Below are positions 31,173-39,029 of a stretch of 39,029 nucleotides of DNA, piece by piece. Every line of letters begins with the position of its first letter. Within the stretch, counting starts at the first letter, position 1. The stretch is from an uncultured Alphaproteobacteria bacterium (GTDB taxonomy: Bacteria > Pseudomonadota > Alphaproteobacteria > CAAHEQ01 > UBA3637). The notes beneath the pieces were generated by a model. It ran no database searches and was not told the DNA's origin. It was given only the letters and a program-made list of their open reading frames with translations. The position numbers and the translations under genes were made by a program. Location of the stretch: the NCBI GenBank assembly GCA_944392125.1, contig CALXVP010000013.1, forward strand, positions 1-39,029, written 5' to 3'.

Positions 31173-33071
31173 ATGAAACGAACTAAACAGAGAATCAAAA
31201 CGGGAATCTTTTTGATTCTCTGTTTTTTTGTGCCGAATTTTTTTGCGCCGAATGCGTCAGCCATATCGGCAACGGCACATCAGCAAGATACGACGCTTAA
31301 AACAACGATTGAATCAACGGCGAGCGAGAGTGCCTGGTTAGCGCTTGTGCATTACCGTCCGAGGGTATTCGGCGGGTATCAGAGTTCCATTGATTCCGAT
31401 ACTTTTTTTCTGGCGGAAAACGGTAAAACAGATCCGTTTGCCGAGTTGCGCGCAACGGTCAATTTATTTAATAACCCCGCGGGTGAGAATGAAAAAAAAT
31501 GCCTCTTTCCGGCCCGATACCTCTTTTTAAAACAGCGTGGATTGATACAGGCGGATTTTCCCGTTTGTACCGAATATGAGCAATTTCGCAAAGATTTAAA
31601 TCCGGCAGGTGTTACACTAATCTATACGGATGCTTACATGAATAACCCCTCCTCTTTATTCGGGCACACGTTAATGCGCATTGATATTCCCGAGGGAAAA
31701 ACGCAACTTGTTTCGCACGGAATGAACTACGGCGCTTACGTTGACGAAAAAACGGCCGGATTACTCTATGCCGTCTACGGTCTGACGGGTGGCTACTGGG
31801 GCGGATTTACGGTTAAGCCGTATTATCAAATCATCAACATGTATAACAATATGGAAAACCGAGATATTTGGGAGTATTCATTAAATTTCACGTCTGCCGA
31901 ACGGGATTTTTTCGTGGCGCATTTATGGGAAGCGGGACATACGCAAACGCGCTATTATTTCTTTACGAAAAATTGTTCTTATTTGCTGATGGAAGTTATG
32001 GATGCCGTTCGTCCAAGCCTCAAATTATCGGATGATTTTCCCGTGCAAACCATTCCGCTTGATACGGTAAAAGCCGTTAATAAACGCCCGACATTCGTCA
32101 AAAAAGCCAATTATCGCCCATCGCGCCAACGGCGTATTGCCTACCGTTATGATCAGATGACATCATCGGAACGCCGAGCGCTGATAGCCTATTTACAAGA
32201 AGATGATACCGCCCGTTTGGAAGCACTTTCGGAATCAAGCCGTGCAGCCGTTTTGGATACGGCGTATGAATATATTCAATACCAATGGATTAAACAAGAT
32301 ATTCCGCTCAAAGAGTATCGGCAAAAATCATTTGAAGTTTTACGAGCGCGCCGAAATATCAATCAAGCTTCGTCCGAGGTTATCGTGCCCGGCGAAAATC
32401 CGATAAATGCGCACGATTCCATGCGAACATCTTTTTCTTTCGGCTCAAATCGGGGGCAAATTTTTGAAGAAATCGGCTGGCGCGCCGCTTATCACGCGTT
32501 GGTTGAAAATCCCTATGGGTTACTCCGCGGGGCGGAAATTAATTTTTTAGATACCGTTATTCGCTATACACCGCAAACACAACAACTGCATTTACAAGAT
32601 TTAACGCTGGTTAAAATTTCATCCATGGCACCCTATAATGCCCTGTTTCACCCGATTTCTTATCAAATAGATACCGGCATTCTCCGCAAATGGGATGCAA
32701 AGAAAAATAAAGAGGGCACTGTTTACCGATTGAGCGGAGGCTCGGGATTAACCTTTAACCCCTTAAACAACCTTTACGTCTACGGGTTAATTCACACGCG
32801 CGCGGAATACGGCGGTGGATTTTATCGGCATCCGTTCGGATTAAGCCTCGGTATGACGGGGGGACTCATCTATTATCTGCCGAAAACCCAAATTCAAACG
32901 GAAATTGCCCGCAATTTTTCGGATAACCGTTTGATGAACACACTGGAATACAAGGCAAAAACCATTCATTCGCTCTCAAATGAATGGGCGCTCGGCCTTT
33001 CATATCGTTTTGAAAATCAAAAATATCATTCTGACAATACGCTAAAAGCAACCGTTTATCGGTATTTTTAA
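31173..33071 (+). CDS. Lnb N-terminal periplasmic domain (DUF4105) protein
   Basis: 632 aa with a signal peptide (ends ASA-IS). The centre (about 130-290) has YTDAYMNNPSSLFGHTLMRI, SHGMNYGAY and FTKNCSYLLMEVMDAVRP, the Cys/His pattern of the Lnb/DUF4105 domain, a papain-like or NlpC-like fold proposed to act on cell-envelope lipids or amides. The C-terminal third is beta-rich (FSFGSNRG, GLSYRFENQKYHSDN, final aromatic) and may form an outer-membrane barrel. The ribosome site is weak, so it may depend on translation of the DUF3015 gene. Exact activity unknown. Confidence 0.8.
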   Translation: MKRTKQRIKTGIFLILCFFVPNFFAPNASAISATAHQQDTTLKTTIESTASESAWLALVHYRPRVFGGYQSSIDSDTFFLAENGKTDPFAELRATVNLFNNPAGENEKKCLFPARYLFLKQRGLIQADFPVCTEYEQFRKDLNPAGVTLIYTDAYMNNPSSLFGHTLMRIDIPEGKTQLVSHGMNYGAYVDEKTAGLLYAVYGLTGGYWGGFTVKPYYQIINMYNNMENRDIWEYSLNFTSAERDFFVAHLWEAGHTQTRYYFFTKNCSYLLMEVMDAVRPSLKLSDDFPVQTIPLDTVKAVNKRPTFVKKANYRPSRQRRIAYRYDQMTSSERRALIAYLQEDDTARLEALSESSRAAVLDTAYEYIQYQWIKQDIPLKEYRQKSFEVLRARRNINQASSEVIVPGENPINAHDSMRTSFSFGSNRGQIFEEIGWRAAYHALVENPYGLLRGAEINFLDTVIRYTPQTQQLHLQDLTLVKISSMAPYNALFHPISYQIDTGILRKWDAKKNKEGTVYRLSGGSGLTFNPLNNLYVYGLIHTRAEYGGGFYRHPFGLSLGMTGGLIYYLPKTQIQTEIARNFSDNRLMNTLEYKAKTIHSLSNEWALGLSYRFENQKYHSDNTLKATVYRYF

Positions 33072-33169
33072 TTCAATCAAAAAAATGCAAAAAAGGTTGT
33101 TATTCAAGAAATTTTGTGATAGAATAAAAAAAGAATTGTTTTGTCATTATTTACATAAAGAGGTGTGCC

Positions 33170-34093
33170 ATGCCTAAAAAAAGATCAAAAACTCCTTTAG
33201 CTATCAGATATAATAACCCCGGTTGCATTCGGGATTTAAAAAAACGCCCGTATTTTGACTATAAGGAAAACAAAATCAAGGTGATTGTTCCGAAGAGGGG
33301 AAATAACGGATATGCCGTATACGCTTCAAAAACAGATGGCATGATGGCTGTGGCCCTTCTGTTAAAAAGGTATCAAAAGCAAGGGAATAACACCCCCTCA
33401 AAAATTGTAAGGATCTATGCTCCCAAAAGTGATGGGAATAACACCAGTAGATACACAAAACAGTTATGCCAAGCATTAGGAGTCAGTGCCGATACAAAAT
33501 TAAATATGGAAGACAGAGAAACAATGGGAAAACTGCTTAGAGCCATTACCTTGGCCGAAGGCGGTTCACAAGCCATGAAGTATTATGATGATTCCGTCTT
33601 TGAGGAAACATTAAGTCGCGTATGCCCGCCAATGCAAGCCGAAAAAGATAAAAGCCAAGCAGTCGGGAATTCCTATTATGCGCAAAGACCCAACTGGTTG
33701 CGTCGCTTTTTTTCCGCCTCTGCCCGTGCAGACTACCGCAAATGGCAAAGTTTGAATCAAACGCTTCTATTTACGGCGCCTGATGGACATGCCGTTTCTC
33801 TTCTTGATTTAGGGCAAGCCGTTCAGGAGGGAGATTTATCCTTATCGGAAGCCAATATGATTTATGCGGCGGCCTCACAAGCCAAAGAAAAAACGTATGA
33901 ATCCGTTAATCGCACATTAGAAAAAATTATGACGGATAAACAAGCAGATCATACAATGGACAAGGTAGTGGATCAATCAAAAGAGAACTGCTCGCAAACA
34001 CTACGCCAAAGCGGTTCAAAAGCAGTTATTGATGAGGACCAAGCCGAAATTCAATCAAGGGTTCGCGCAGCCGGCAACGGCCGAGACGATTAG
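33170..34093 (+). CDS. Phage P5/endolysin-like protein
   Basis: 307 aa, GAGGTG ribosome site. The N-terminal 150 residues resemble phage structural protein P5/virion muramidases: YNNPGCIRDL (usually NPGNIR), a middle YAVYASKTDGMMAVALLLKRY, and IYAPKSDGNNTSRYTKQLC. The C-terminal half is helical, charged and not recognised. No signal peptide. It ends in a TAG that is followed in frame by 55 more sense codons (see 34112-34258). It may be a remnant of a prophage lysis gene or a wall-remodelling enzyme. Confidence 0.7.
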   Translation: MPKKRSKTPLAIRYNNPGCIRDLKKRPYFDYKENKIKVIVPKRGNNGYAVYASKTDGMMAVALLLKRYQKQGNNTPSKIVRIYAPKSDGNNTSRYTKQLCQALGVSADTKLNMEDRETMGKLLRAITLAEGGSQAMKYYDDSVFEETLSRVCPPMQAEKDKSQAVGNSYYAQRPNWLRRFFSASARADYRKWQSLNQTLLFTAPDGHAVSLLDLGQAVQEGDLSLSEANMIYAAASQAKEKTYESVNRTLEKIMTDKQADHTMDKVVDQSKENCSQTLRQSGSKAVIDEDQAEIQSRVRAAGNGRDD

Positions 34094-34111
34094 TTACATC
34101 CGCGCGAGCGG

Positions 34112-34258
34112 GTGTTGTATTTAACGGATGCCGTTTTGCGTTTCCCCGCAACAGGTTGTGGTATCGGGTTGTGGTTGGTTGCACATCTCGGTATTGGTAT
34201 GAAGCAATCATTCGTTGCTTGGATTATTCAGCAAACGATTGGGGCGGTAACGTTTTAA
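34112..34258 (+). CDS. Possible 48-aa membrane peptide
   Basis: In the same frame as the preceding gene, after its TAG, from a GTG at 34112. The predicted product starts MLYLTDAVLRFPATGCGIGL and has one hydrophobic span. AGCGG is a poor ribosome site. It could be a separate small gene (holin-like position after a lysin), the cut-off tail of a once longer protein, or chance. The rest of the gap to 34477 shows no gene; a 73-codon frame from 34260 lacks a ribosome site. Confidence 0.3.
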   Translation: MLYLTDAVLRFPATGCGIGLWLVAHLGIGMKQSFVAWIIQQTIGAVTF

Positions 34259-34477
34259 AATGGATTCTCTGCCCTACTTCCTGCGCGGACAGAAGTTCGG
34301 TATATTACCATATCTCTATGCCCCGCATTCCTTAAAAAGCAACGAATGGCACTTTACGCACGGCAAAAGAAAATGTGATTGTGTGCATAAAAACAAAATG
34401 ACATTTAACCTCTTGGCGCAAAAAGAGCGCTGTTTGACGGCAAATCGTATTTTTTTTGCATTTTTTATTTTTTTTGC

Positions 34478-34506
34478 TTGACACCCCCCATTAAAGGGAT
34501 TATATT
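34478..34506 (+). promoter_or_regulatory. Strong promoter with a 160-nt leader
   Basis: TTGACA (34478-34483), 17 nt, TATATT (34501-34506). The leader up to the ATG at 34674 contains the hairpin CCCGA/TCGGG (34625-34639), then a seven-T run and a second stem CTTTTT/AAAAAG just before the AAGGGG ribosome site, so post-transcriptional control is possible. Confidence 0.65.
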
Positions 34507-34673
34507 AGCGAAACTTTCTAAATGAAATGCTGAAATAAAGAAGCGTCTAAACGTATAAAATATGCAACAGTCATGAAGAGATAAGTTAAAAAACAATCAA
34601 TAAAGAGCGATATGAGGGCAAAACCCGATTTACTCGGGCAAAGGCTTTTTTTCGCTGAAAAAGAAGGGGAAAC

Positions 34674-35156
34674 ATGAAAAATTATTTAAAAGTATTAGGT
34701 CTTGGATTATTGTTCATGGGGGTGAGCACATCTATTCAAGCAAAGGAAGAAACAAGCACGCAAGCGGAAACGCGTAATTCACTGCCACCGACGCCCGATT
34801 ACAGAGCCAACAATTCTTTACCGCCGGTGCCTGAATACAGAGCCTATAATTCTTTACCGCCGACGCCTGATTACAGAGCCTATAATTCTTTACCGCCGAC
34901 GCCTGATTACAGAGCTTATAATTCTTTACCGCCGACGCCCGATTACAGAGCCTATAATTCTTTACCGCCGACGCCTGATTACAGAGCCTATAATTCTTTA
35001 CCGCCGACGCCGGATCATCCGGTACCCACGGAAACAAAAGGGTCATCAAAAGATGATATTCGCGATTCATTACCGCCAACGTCGGAACGTATCGTCAAAA
35101 CAAGACTGGATTTTACGGCTTTTATGCGGGAAAATTATCAACATACACGTTGTTAA
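34674..35156 (+). CDS. Exported SLPP-repeat protein
   Basis: 160 aa. A signal peptide (ends SIQA-KE), then seven 12-aa repeats of the type NSLPPTPDYRAY at residues 35-118, a degenerate eighth (DSLPPTSERI) and a short tail ending in Cys160. No known family. Pro-rich, probably extended; likely periplasmic or surface exposed, the lone Cys allowing disulphide linkage. Strong promoter, AAGGGG ribosome site and strong terminator suggest high expression as a single gene. Confidence 0.8.
   Translation: MKNYLKVLGLGLLFMGVSTSIQAKEETSTQAETRNSLPPTPDYRANNSLPPVPEYRAYNSLPPTPDYRAYNSLPPTPDYRAYNSLPPTPDYRAYNSLPPTPDYRAYNSLPPTPDHPVPTETKGSSKDDIRDSLPPTSERIVKTRLDFTAFMRENYQHTRC
34776..35027 (+). repeat. Seven 36-bp tandem repeats
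   Basis: In-frame repeat units of 12 codons; units 3-6 are nearly identical at DNA level, units 1, 2 and 7 diverge. Copy number could change by slippage. Confidence 0.9.
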
Positions 35157-35186
35157 AACACCCTGCCGCAGGCATATAAAATCAAT

Positions 35187-35219
35187 AAAAAAGAGTCTCC
35201 GGAAAGAGACTCTTTTTTT
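35187..35219 (+). terminator. Strong terminator of the SLPP-repeat gene
   Basis: AAAAAAGAGTCTC, loop CGGAAA, GAGACTCTTTTTTT: perfect 13-bp stem with U-tract. Confidence 0.9.
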
Positions 35220-35317
35220 ATTACCCCATACGGACATCTTATCACTTGCGGATATATTTTAATCTAAAGCCCATTCATCGGCAAATGCCCCAGCCCGATA
35301 ACCAGCTAATTCAACGC

Positions 35318-35713
35318 TTATTCAGGCAAAGCAACGCAATGGTTTCCTTCAAATTTCCAAGAAACAATCACACCGTCTTGCAACTTAAAAAGAGTTGTGC
35401 AAGAACGCGTTACCAAGCCTTGCGGTTTTTCATAAAACGAAATTTCGCGTGCAATACGAGGCATCCGTTCAATCGTGGCCCCCTCAGAGGCATCTTCTAC
35501 GGATGATTTGGTATATAAAATATAGTTTGTTGTTCCTTTCCAATAATCATTCATCGGAACACCCCAAACTTGATATAAAGAGGCTTTATCCTGCCCCAAC
35601 CAACCATCCAACAAAATTCTATAATTCTCTTCGGTTGCCTGCGGTTCCGGCGTTGATTGACACCCACCTAAACACACCAAGCAAACACTTACCATACAAA
35701 GATATTTTTTCAT
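35318..35713 (-). CDS. Small lipoprotein
   Basis: 131 aa. Signal peptide with lipobox LGGC (Cys18). The motif LLDGWLGQDKASLYQVWGVP recalls SmpA/BamE-like lipoproteins of alphaproteobacteria (W-x-G ... WGxP), but the rest does not let me assign it. The ribosome site AAAGGAT precedes the ATG. Probably outer-membrane anchored in the periplasm. Confidence 0.75.
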   Translation of the reverse strand: MKKYLCMVSVCLVCLGGCQSTPEPQATEENYRILLDGWLGQDKASLYQVWGVPMNDYWKGTTNYILYTKSSVEDASEGATIERMPRIAREISFYEKPQGLVTRSCTTLFKLQDGVIVSWKFEGNHCVALPE

Positions 35714-35839
35714 TTTTTATCCTTTCTTCGGTGTATTATATCACAATATGAACAATGGTCAATTTATTTCTTTTGTTTCTTGATTTTAAGTAAAGCGCGC
35801 CCCATGTTGGAACGTGAGTTATTTCATAAGGAGATAAAT

Positions 35840-36265
35840 ATGACGATTCCCTCTCACTATCATTCAGTGAGTGATATTTGCAAACAATATCATCTATCAA
35901 CGGATGATTTTCTGGATATTTTGATAAATAAAAACATAAAACTATGTATTTACATGGCCAATTTAAAAACATATTATTTTGATTTTAAAGTTGTCAATCG
36001 TGAAATAGATGAATATGATGTGCAATCCTACTTCCTCAGCGGATTGTTTTATTTAACGCGATATGAGGTCTGCAAAATTTTGCATAAAGGGGAAGCCGAT
36101 ATTTTCCGCATTCAACCCAAAGGCAAAGCCTTTATTACATTGGCGCATCCGCATAGAACCCTCGTTTCGGATTTATTGATGGATGAAAAATCAATTCATT
36201 TATTGCAAAAAGCGCTTTCGGATTATGCCACAACGGCACCCGCTCTTAATACGCTTTCGGTCTGA
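35840..36265 (+). CDS. Hypothetical protein, 141 aa
   Basis: Start at 35840 because of AAGGAG 8 nt upstream; an earlier in-frame start at 35780 lies in the spacer. The N-terminus SVSDICKQYHLSTDDFLDIL looks like a small HTH of the AlpA/MerR-like or Hox kind. The middle (LCIYMANLKTYYFDF, SGLFYLTRYEVCKILHKG) is beta/alpha and unassigned. It could be a regulator or a small phage-type protein. Convergent with coaE. Confidence 0.65.
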   Translation: MTIPSHYHSVSDICKQYHLSTDDFLDILINKNIKLCIYMANLKTYYFDFKVVNREIDEYDVQSYFLSGLFYLTRYEVCKILHKGEADIFRIQPKGKAFITLAHPHRTLVSDLLMDEKSIHLLQKALSDYATTAPALNTLSV

Positions 36266-36276
36266 ATCAGGTGTAT

Positions 36277-36864
36277 TCACTTTTGATCCATGCAATCGCA
36301 AATAGAACGACGAACCTTTTGATATGTTTTTTGAATAGAGGTATGGGTGGATACCGCCTTATCGGATCGCCGAATGCGTTGTTTATCGGATAGCTGACGT
36401 TGACGCAATAGTTCAAATTTTTCACGTGTCATACCGGGACGCATTTTAGCGCGCACCCAACGCTTACGAACGGAAGCATACAGGCAAATCACGCGATCGC
36501 ACATCAAATGCGCCTGTGTTTCAAATAAAATGGGCGCCGATAAGATAACGGCTCTTTTTTCAGTTGCAAACGAGGCAATACGTTTTTGAATTTCGCGCAA
36601 AATAAGCGGATGAATTTCCGCTTCCAACGCCAGCAACAAATTCGGATGATGAGTCAAACACTCAGCCAGTCGCGCACGGTCAACACAATCATTCGTCACG
36701 CAATCGGCACATAAATTTTGAACAATCTGCACAGCCGTTTTATTCGTTTGATAAAGTTGAGCAGTTACCTCATCGGCATCAATCACATAAAAGCCATCGG
36801 CACGAAGTAATTTCGTTATGGTTGATTTACCGCCGGCAATACCGCCCGTTAATCCGATAATCAT
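36277..36864 (-). CDS. coaE: Dephospho-CoA kinase
   Basis: 195 aa from the ATG at 36864 (AAAGGAT upstream), the normal CoaE length; a longer frame to 37059 would add a hydrophobic stretch that overlaps the divergent promoter region. P-loop MIIGLTGGIAGGKST, then the DADEV motif that binds the acceptor, HPLI, and the LID region RWVRAKMRPGMTREKF with the RRQLSDKQRIRRSD tail. Last step of coenzyme A synthesis. Convergent with the gene before it, divergent from the lipoprotein gene. Confidence 0.93.
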   Translation of the reverse strand: MIIGLTGGIAGGKSTITKLLRADGFYVIDADEVTAQLYQTNKTAVQIVQNLCADCVTNDCVDRARLAECLTHHPNLLLALEAEIHPLILREIQKRIASFATEKRAVILSAPILFETQAHLMCDRVICLYASVRKRWVRAKMRPGMTREKFELLRQRQLSDKQRIRRSDKAVSTHTSIQKTYQKVRRSICDCMDQK

Positions 36865-36988
36865 GACTATCCTTTCAAAAATTATCCTCAGTATAAAGGA
36901 AAATAAATAAATGAAAAGCATTTTTTTCATCTCTTGCAATTTAAAGTAAATGTTATTATACTCAAAAAGCAACAGGAAGGAGTATCTG

Positions 36989-37381
36989 ATGAAAAAATGG
37001 GGAATTATGCTCATGATGCTGTTTTTAACAGCCTGCGGTAAGCCGACATTCAAGGGCAATTACTATGTTTTATCCACAAGCCCGGCAGATATGCCGATTT
37101 CCATTTTATTTTCGGCCGACGAAAATCAATTCGGGGGAAAAGCCTTAAACAGTTATTTCGGCACGTATGAAACGGACGGAAGTAAAATAACATTTTCGCA
37201 TTTAGGCTCAACCAAGATGATGGGTCCGCCGAAGCAAATGGAAGAAGAAATGAAATACTTTGAAGAATTATCACAGGTGCGTTCGTATCGGATTGCGGAT
37301 AACTATTTGGTATTGATTTTAGAAAACGGAAAAGAGTTGTTATTTGATAAAAAAGAGCAACCGAAACAACCGCAACCATAA
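36989..37381 (+). CDS. Small lipoprotein, 130 aa
   Basis: Start at 36989 (GGAAGGAG upstream). Signal peptide with lipobox LTAC (Cys16), then a beta-rich domain (YYVLSTSPADMPISILFSAD, GTYETDGSKITFSHLGSTKM) and a Lys/Pro/Gln tail. It resembles the many small META/lipocalin-like lipoproteins in shape but I cannot name a family. Confidence 0.75.
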   Translation: MKKWGIMLMMLFLTACGKPTFKGNYYVLSTSPADMPISILFSADENQFGGKALNSYFGTYETDGSKITFSHLGSTKMMGPPKQMEEEMKYFEELSQVRSYRIADNYLVLILENGKELLFDKKEQPKQPQP

Positions 37382-37397
37382 AATTTAATTATTTTTA

Positions 37398-37426
37398 TTG
37401 ACAAGGGCTTAAAAGAGTCATATTCT
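37398..37426 (+). promoter_or_regulatory. Promoter of the marC-like gene
   Basis: TTGACA (37398-37403), 17 nt, TATTCT (37421-37426), 27 nt before the ATG, with AAGGAGAG as ribosome site. Confidence 0.6.
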
Positions 37427-37453
37427 TGCCTCACTTTTTTAAGGAGAGAGAAT

Positions 37454-38062
37454 ATGACTTTTTTACAGCAATTTGATTTTCAACAATTTTTAAGTGCATT
37501 TCTTGTTTTATTTGCCGCGATTGACCCGGTAGGAGCGATTCCGGTTATTTTAAACACGAAACGCAAAGGCAGTATTGTTGATGCCAAATACGGCACTTTT
37601 TATGCTGCCATTATGTTATTTAGCTTTTTCTATATCGGGGAAGCCTTTTTATCATTATTCAATTTGGATATATCGGCATTCGCCATTGCGGGTTCCATCG
37701 TTATTTTCTTCATCGGAATGGAAATGATTTTAGATGTTGAAATTTTTAAATCGGGCGGGCCGAAAAACAATAAAGATGCCACATTCATTCCGATTATTTT
37801 TCCGTTATTAACGGGGGCCGGCGTTTTAACCACTTTACTTGCCATTCGGGCGCAATTTTTTGATATCAATGTGTTGTTAGCCATGGTCGGTAATTTAGTG
37901 ATTGTCGGATTTGTATTGCGTTATGTTGAGAAGATTGAATCCCTCTTGGGCAAAGGCGTTATTTACATGATGCAAAAATTTTTCGGTGTCTTACTGCTTG
38001 CAATCGCCATTAAATTATTTGTGACGAATGTAACGTTACTGGTTGAAGGAATCGGAAAATAA
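37454..38062 (+). CDS. MarC-family integral membrane protein
   Basis: 202 aa, six predicted helices, the family length. The signature FAAIDPVGAIPVILN in helix 1 and its counterpart IPIIFPLLTGAGVLTT in the second half mark the MarC/YchE/YhgN family (PF01914). Transport activity is presumed but the substrate is unknown; the name does not imply multiple-antibiotic resistance. Single gene with its own promoter and terminator. Confidence 0.92.
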   Translation: MTFLQQFDFQQFLSAFLVLFAAIDPVGAIPVILNTKRKGSIVDAKYGTFYAAIMLFSFFYIGEAFLSLFNLDISAFAIAGSIVIFFIGMEMILDVEIFKSGGPKNNKDATFIPIIFPLLTGAGVLTTLLAIRAQFFDINVLLAMVGNLVIVGFVLRYVEKIESLLGKGVIYMMQKFFGVLLLAIAIKLFVTNVTLLVEGIGK

Positions 38063-38076
38063 GTTGAGAACGATTC

Positions 38077-38108
38077 AAAAAAACACCGCGCACTTGCGGT
38101 GTTTTTTT
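38077..38108 (+). terminator. Terminator of the marC-like gene
   Basis: AAAAAAACACCGC, loop GCACTT, GCGGTGTTTTTTT. It can also end the convergent Cys-rich gene. Confidence 0.9.
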
Positions 38109-38135
38109 ATGGTCATGATAACGGATTCTAAAAGA

Positions 38136-39029
38136 CTAACTTTTTTCGCAATAAAAGCGCCCGTCTTTTTCAACAACAGAGCGTTTTGCACCGGAGCAAG
38201 CCAAGCACAAATTTCGCGCATCGTTGCTATCGGGGATTTCCGTTGATCCGCTGGTGCAACTGCTTAATCCGCCGTTGATATTGATAAAATAGCCGTCTCT
38301 CGGCGCGGAAGAGCAATACCAACGCGTCTGATTGCCGTTTACTTTGCTATATACGACACGGTCATAATTGCGACACATACTTTTTGATGTTTCATCACTT
38401 CCGATTTCAAAATTACCCCACGAACTACCTCCGCATTGACCGTTCACGTTTTGGAGTTGTCCGAAGCAATCATTCACGCAATAGGCTTTGGTGGCACCGC
38501 TGGAATCTTCAGCCGTCATAACGCGTTTGTTATCGCACGACGTGCAAGAATCTTTGGACGTTATTGTGTTATCAATCTCGGTTTTTGATGAGGTTGTGCA
38601 ACTGATACATTGATTATTTACATTCAAGAATGTGGAGCCATCGGTGCAAAGACCCAATGCACACCACCCATCATTTCGGCGGTTTCCGCAACTCTTGCAT
38701 TGTGCTATACTACTCGGACTATACGTTTTCGGATCATCACAACGCTGACAACTACCATAATAATCTCTGAAAAAGACGCCATCACCTGCCGGATAATTTT
38801 CATGCGTTCCATTTTCAATACTATTACACACACCGCTCACGCCTGGATTAATAAAAACGCATTTGTTATTAATATTTATGCGATTACCACAGGTTTCGCA
38901 TTCTGCTCTCTGATCGTCAGTTAATCCATAAATATACTGCATACTTGTCGTTTCGCATGAAACACATGAACCAACATACGTATGAAAAGTTTTTTCAGGA
39001 CAACGCAATGGACTACAATACAGATCAGA
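38136..39029 (-). CDS. Cys-rich surface protein, partial
   Basis: At least 297 codons; the reading frame stays open to the right edge, so the start lies outside. Rich in Cys pairs (CETC, CVSC, CTSC, CRNC-like) with Gly/Asn loops (NNKCVFINPG, NVNNQCISC), the same kind of EGF/VSP-like modules as in the 25752 gene, though not the same repeats. It probably is the C-terminal part of a second prepilin-like protein. Its promoter and any inverted repeat would lie beyond the window. Confidence 0.8.
   Translation of the reverse strand, partial: SDLYCSPLRCPEKTFHTYVGSCVSCETTSMQYIYGLTDDQRAECETCGNRININNKCVFINPGVSGVCNSIENGTHENYPAGDGVFFRDYYGSCQRCDDPKTYSPSSIAQCKSCGNRRNDGWCALGLCTDGSTFLNVNNQCISCTTSSKTEIDNTITSKDSCTSCDNKRVMTAEDSSGATKAYCVNDCFGQLQNVNGQCGGSSWGNFEIGSDETSKSMCRNYDRVVYSKVNGNQTRWYCSSAPRDGYFININGGLSSCTSGSTEIPDSNDARNLCLACSGAKRSVVEKDGRFYCEKS

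Noticed and set aside
34260..34481. 73-codon frame before the SLPP-repeat promoter
   Set aside because: No ribosome site, and its end runs into the poly-T stretch and the -35 box.
36865..37059. N-terminal extension of coaE by 65 codons
   Set aside because: The extension is a hydrophobic stretch across the divergent promoter region; the internal ATG has a good ribosome site and gives the family length.

Overview
The window looks like part of a chromosome of a low-GC (about 40 %) alphaproteobacterium, most likely a host-associated (gut-type) lineage. Pointers are a MipZ-type division-site ATPase, an RpoH-style htpG promoter of alphaproteobacterial form, a DUF6362 protein, type II-C-like CRISPR repeats of the GTTGCGAC...GCTACAAT kind, and prepilin-like proteins with a G^RSMVEML signal followed by Cys-rich modules. 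The lineage is an inference from gene families; no rRNA is present.

Layout. 1-694: right end of a CRISPR array (10 full 36-nt repeats plus a degenerate terminal one; the rest and the cas genes lie off the left edge). 870-2134: an orphan gene, a disrupted frame, and a highly structured ncRNA with its own near-consensus promoter and terminator. 2355-3350: APH-type kinase. 3537-9263: a five-gene operon built around a VirD4/TraG coupling ATPase, with two membrane proteins before it and an HNH-like nuclease-domain protein plus a SUKH/YrhA-like protein after it. 9353-11833: a phage-like control cassette (DUF6362, VRR-NUC-like protein, Cro/CI-type repressor, small genes) whose promoters share TTACATNNNATGTAA operators. 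12262-13667: unknown gene plus a HAD-fold protein lacking its nucleophile. 13880-17285: envelope genes and an ECF sigma operon resembling CnrY/H/X. 17446-19459: PIF1-like helicase (probably leaderless) overlapping tail to tail with an Mpi-type serine recombinase. 19640-25461: housekeeping-type block (metal exporter, pgm, mipZ, htpG). 25570-27740: a 164-bp invertible-promoter candidate in front of a 662-aa Cys-rich prepilin-like protein. 28125-33071: Sel1 protein, NlpD-like LysM/M23 lipoprotein, DUF3015 and Lnb-like proteins. 33170-35156: phage-muramidase-like protein, a possible 48-aa membrane peptide, and a secreted SLPP-repeat protein. 35318-39029: lipoproteins, coaE, marC, and a second Cys-rich protein cut by the right edge.

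How the parts may work together. The best candidate for an undescribed system is the phase-variable surface adhesin/pseudopilin: a perfect 22-bp inverted repeat brackets a strong promoter that in this copy points AWAY from the prepilin-like gene, and an Mpi-like DNA invertase is encoded 6 kb away. The second is the coupling-protein operon, where a probable HNH nuclease and a SUKH-type immunity protein directly follow VirD4, as expected of a T4SS-delivered toxin/immunity pair (or, alternatively, a DotL/DotN-like coupling complex). Everything here was read by eye; no database search or folding program was run.
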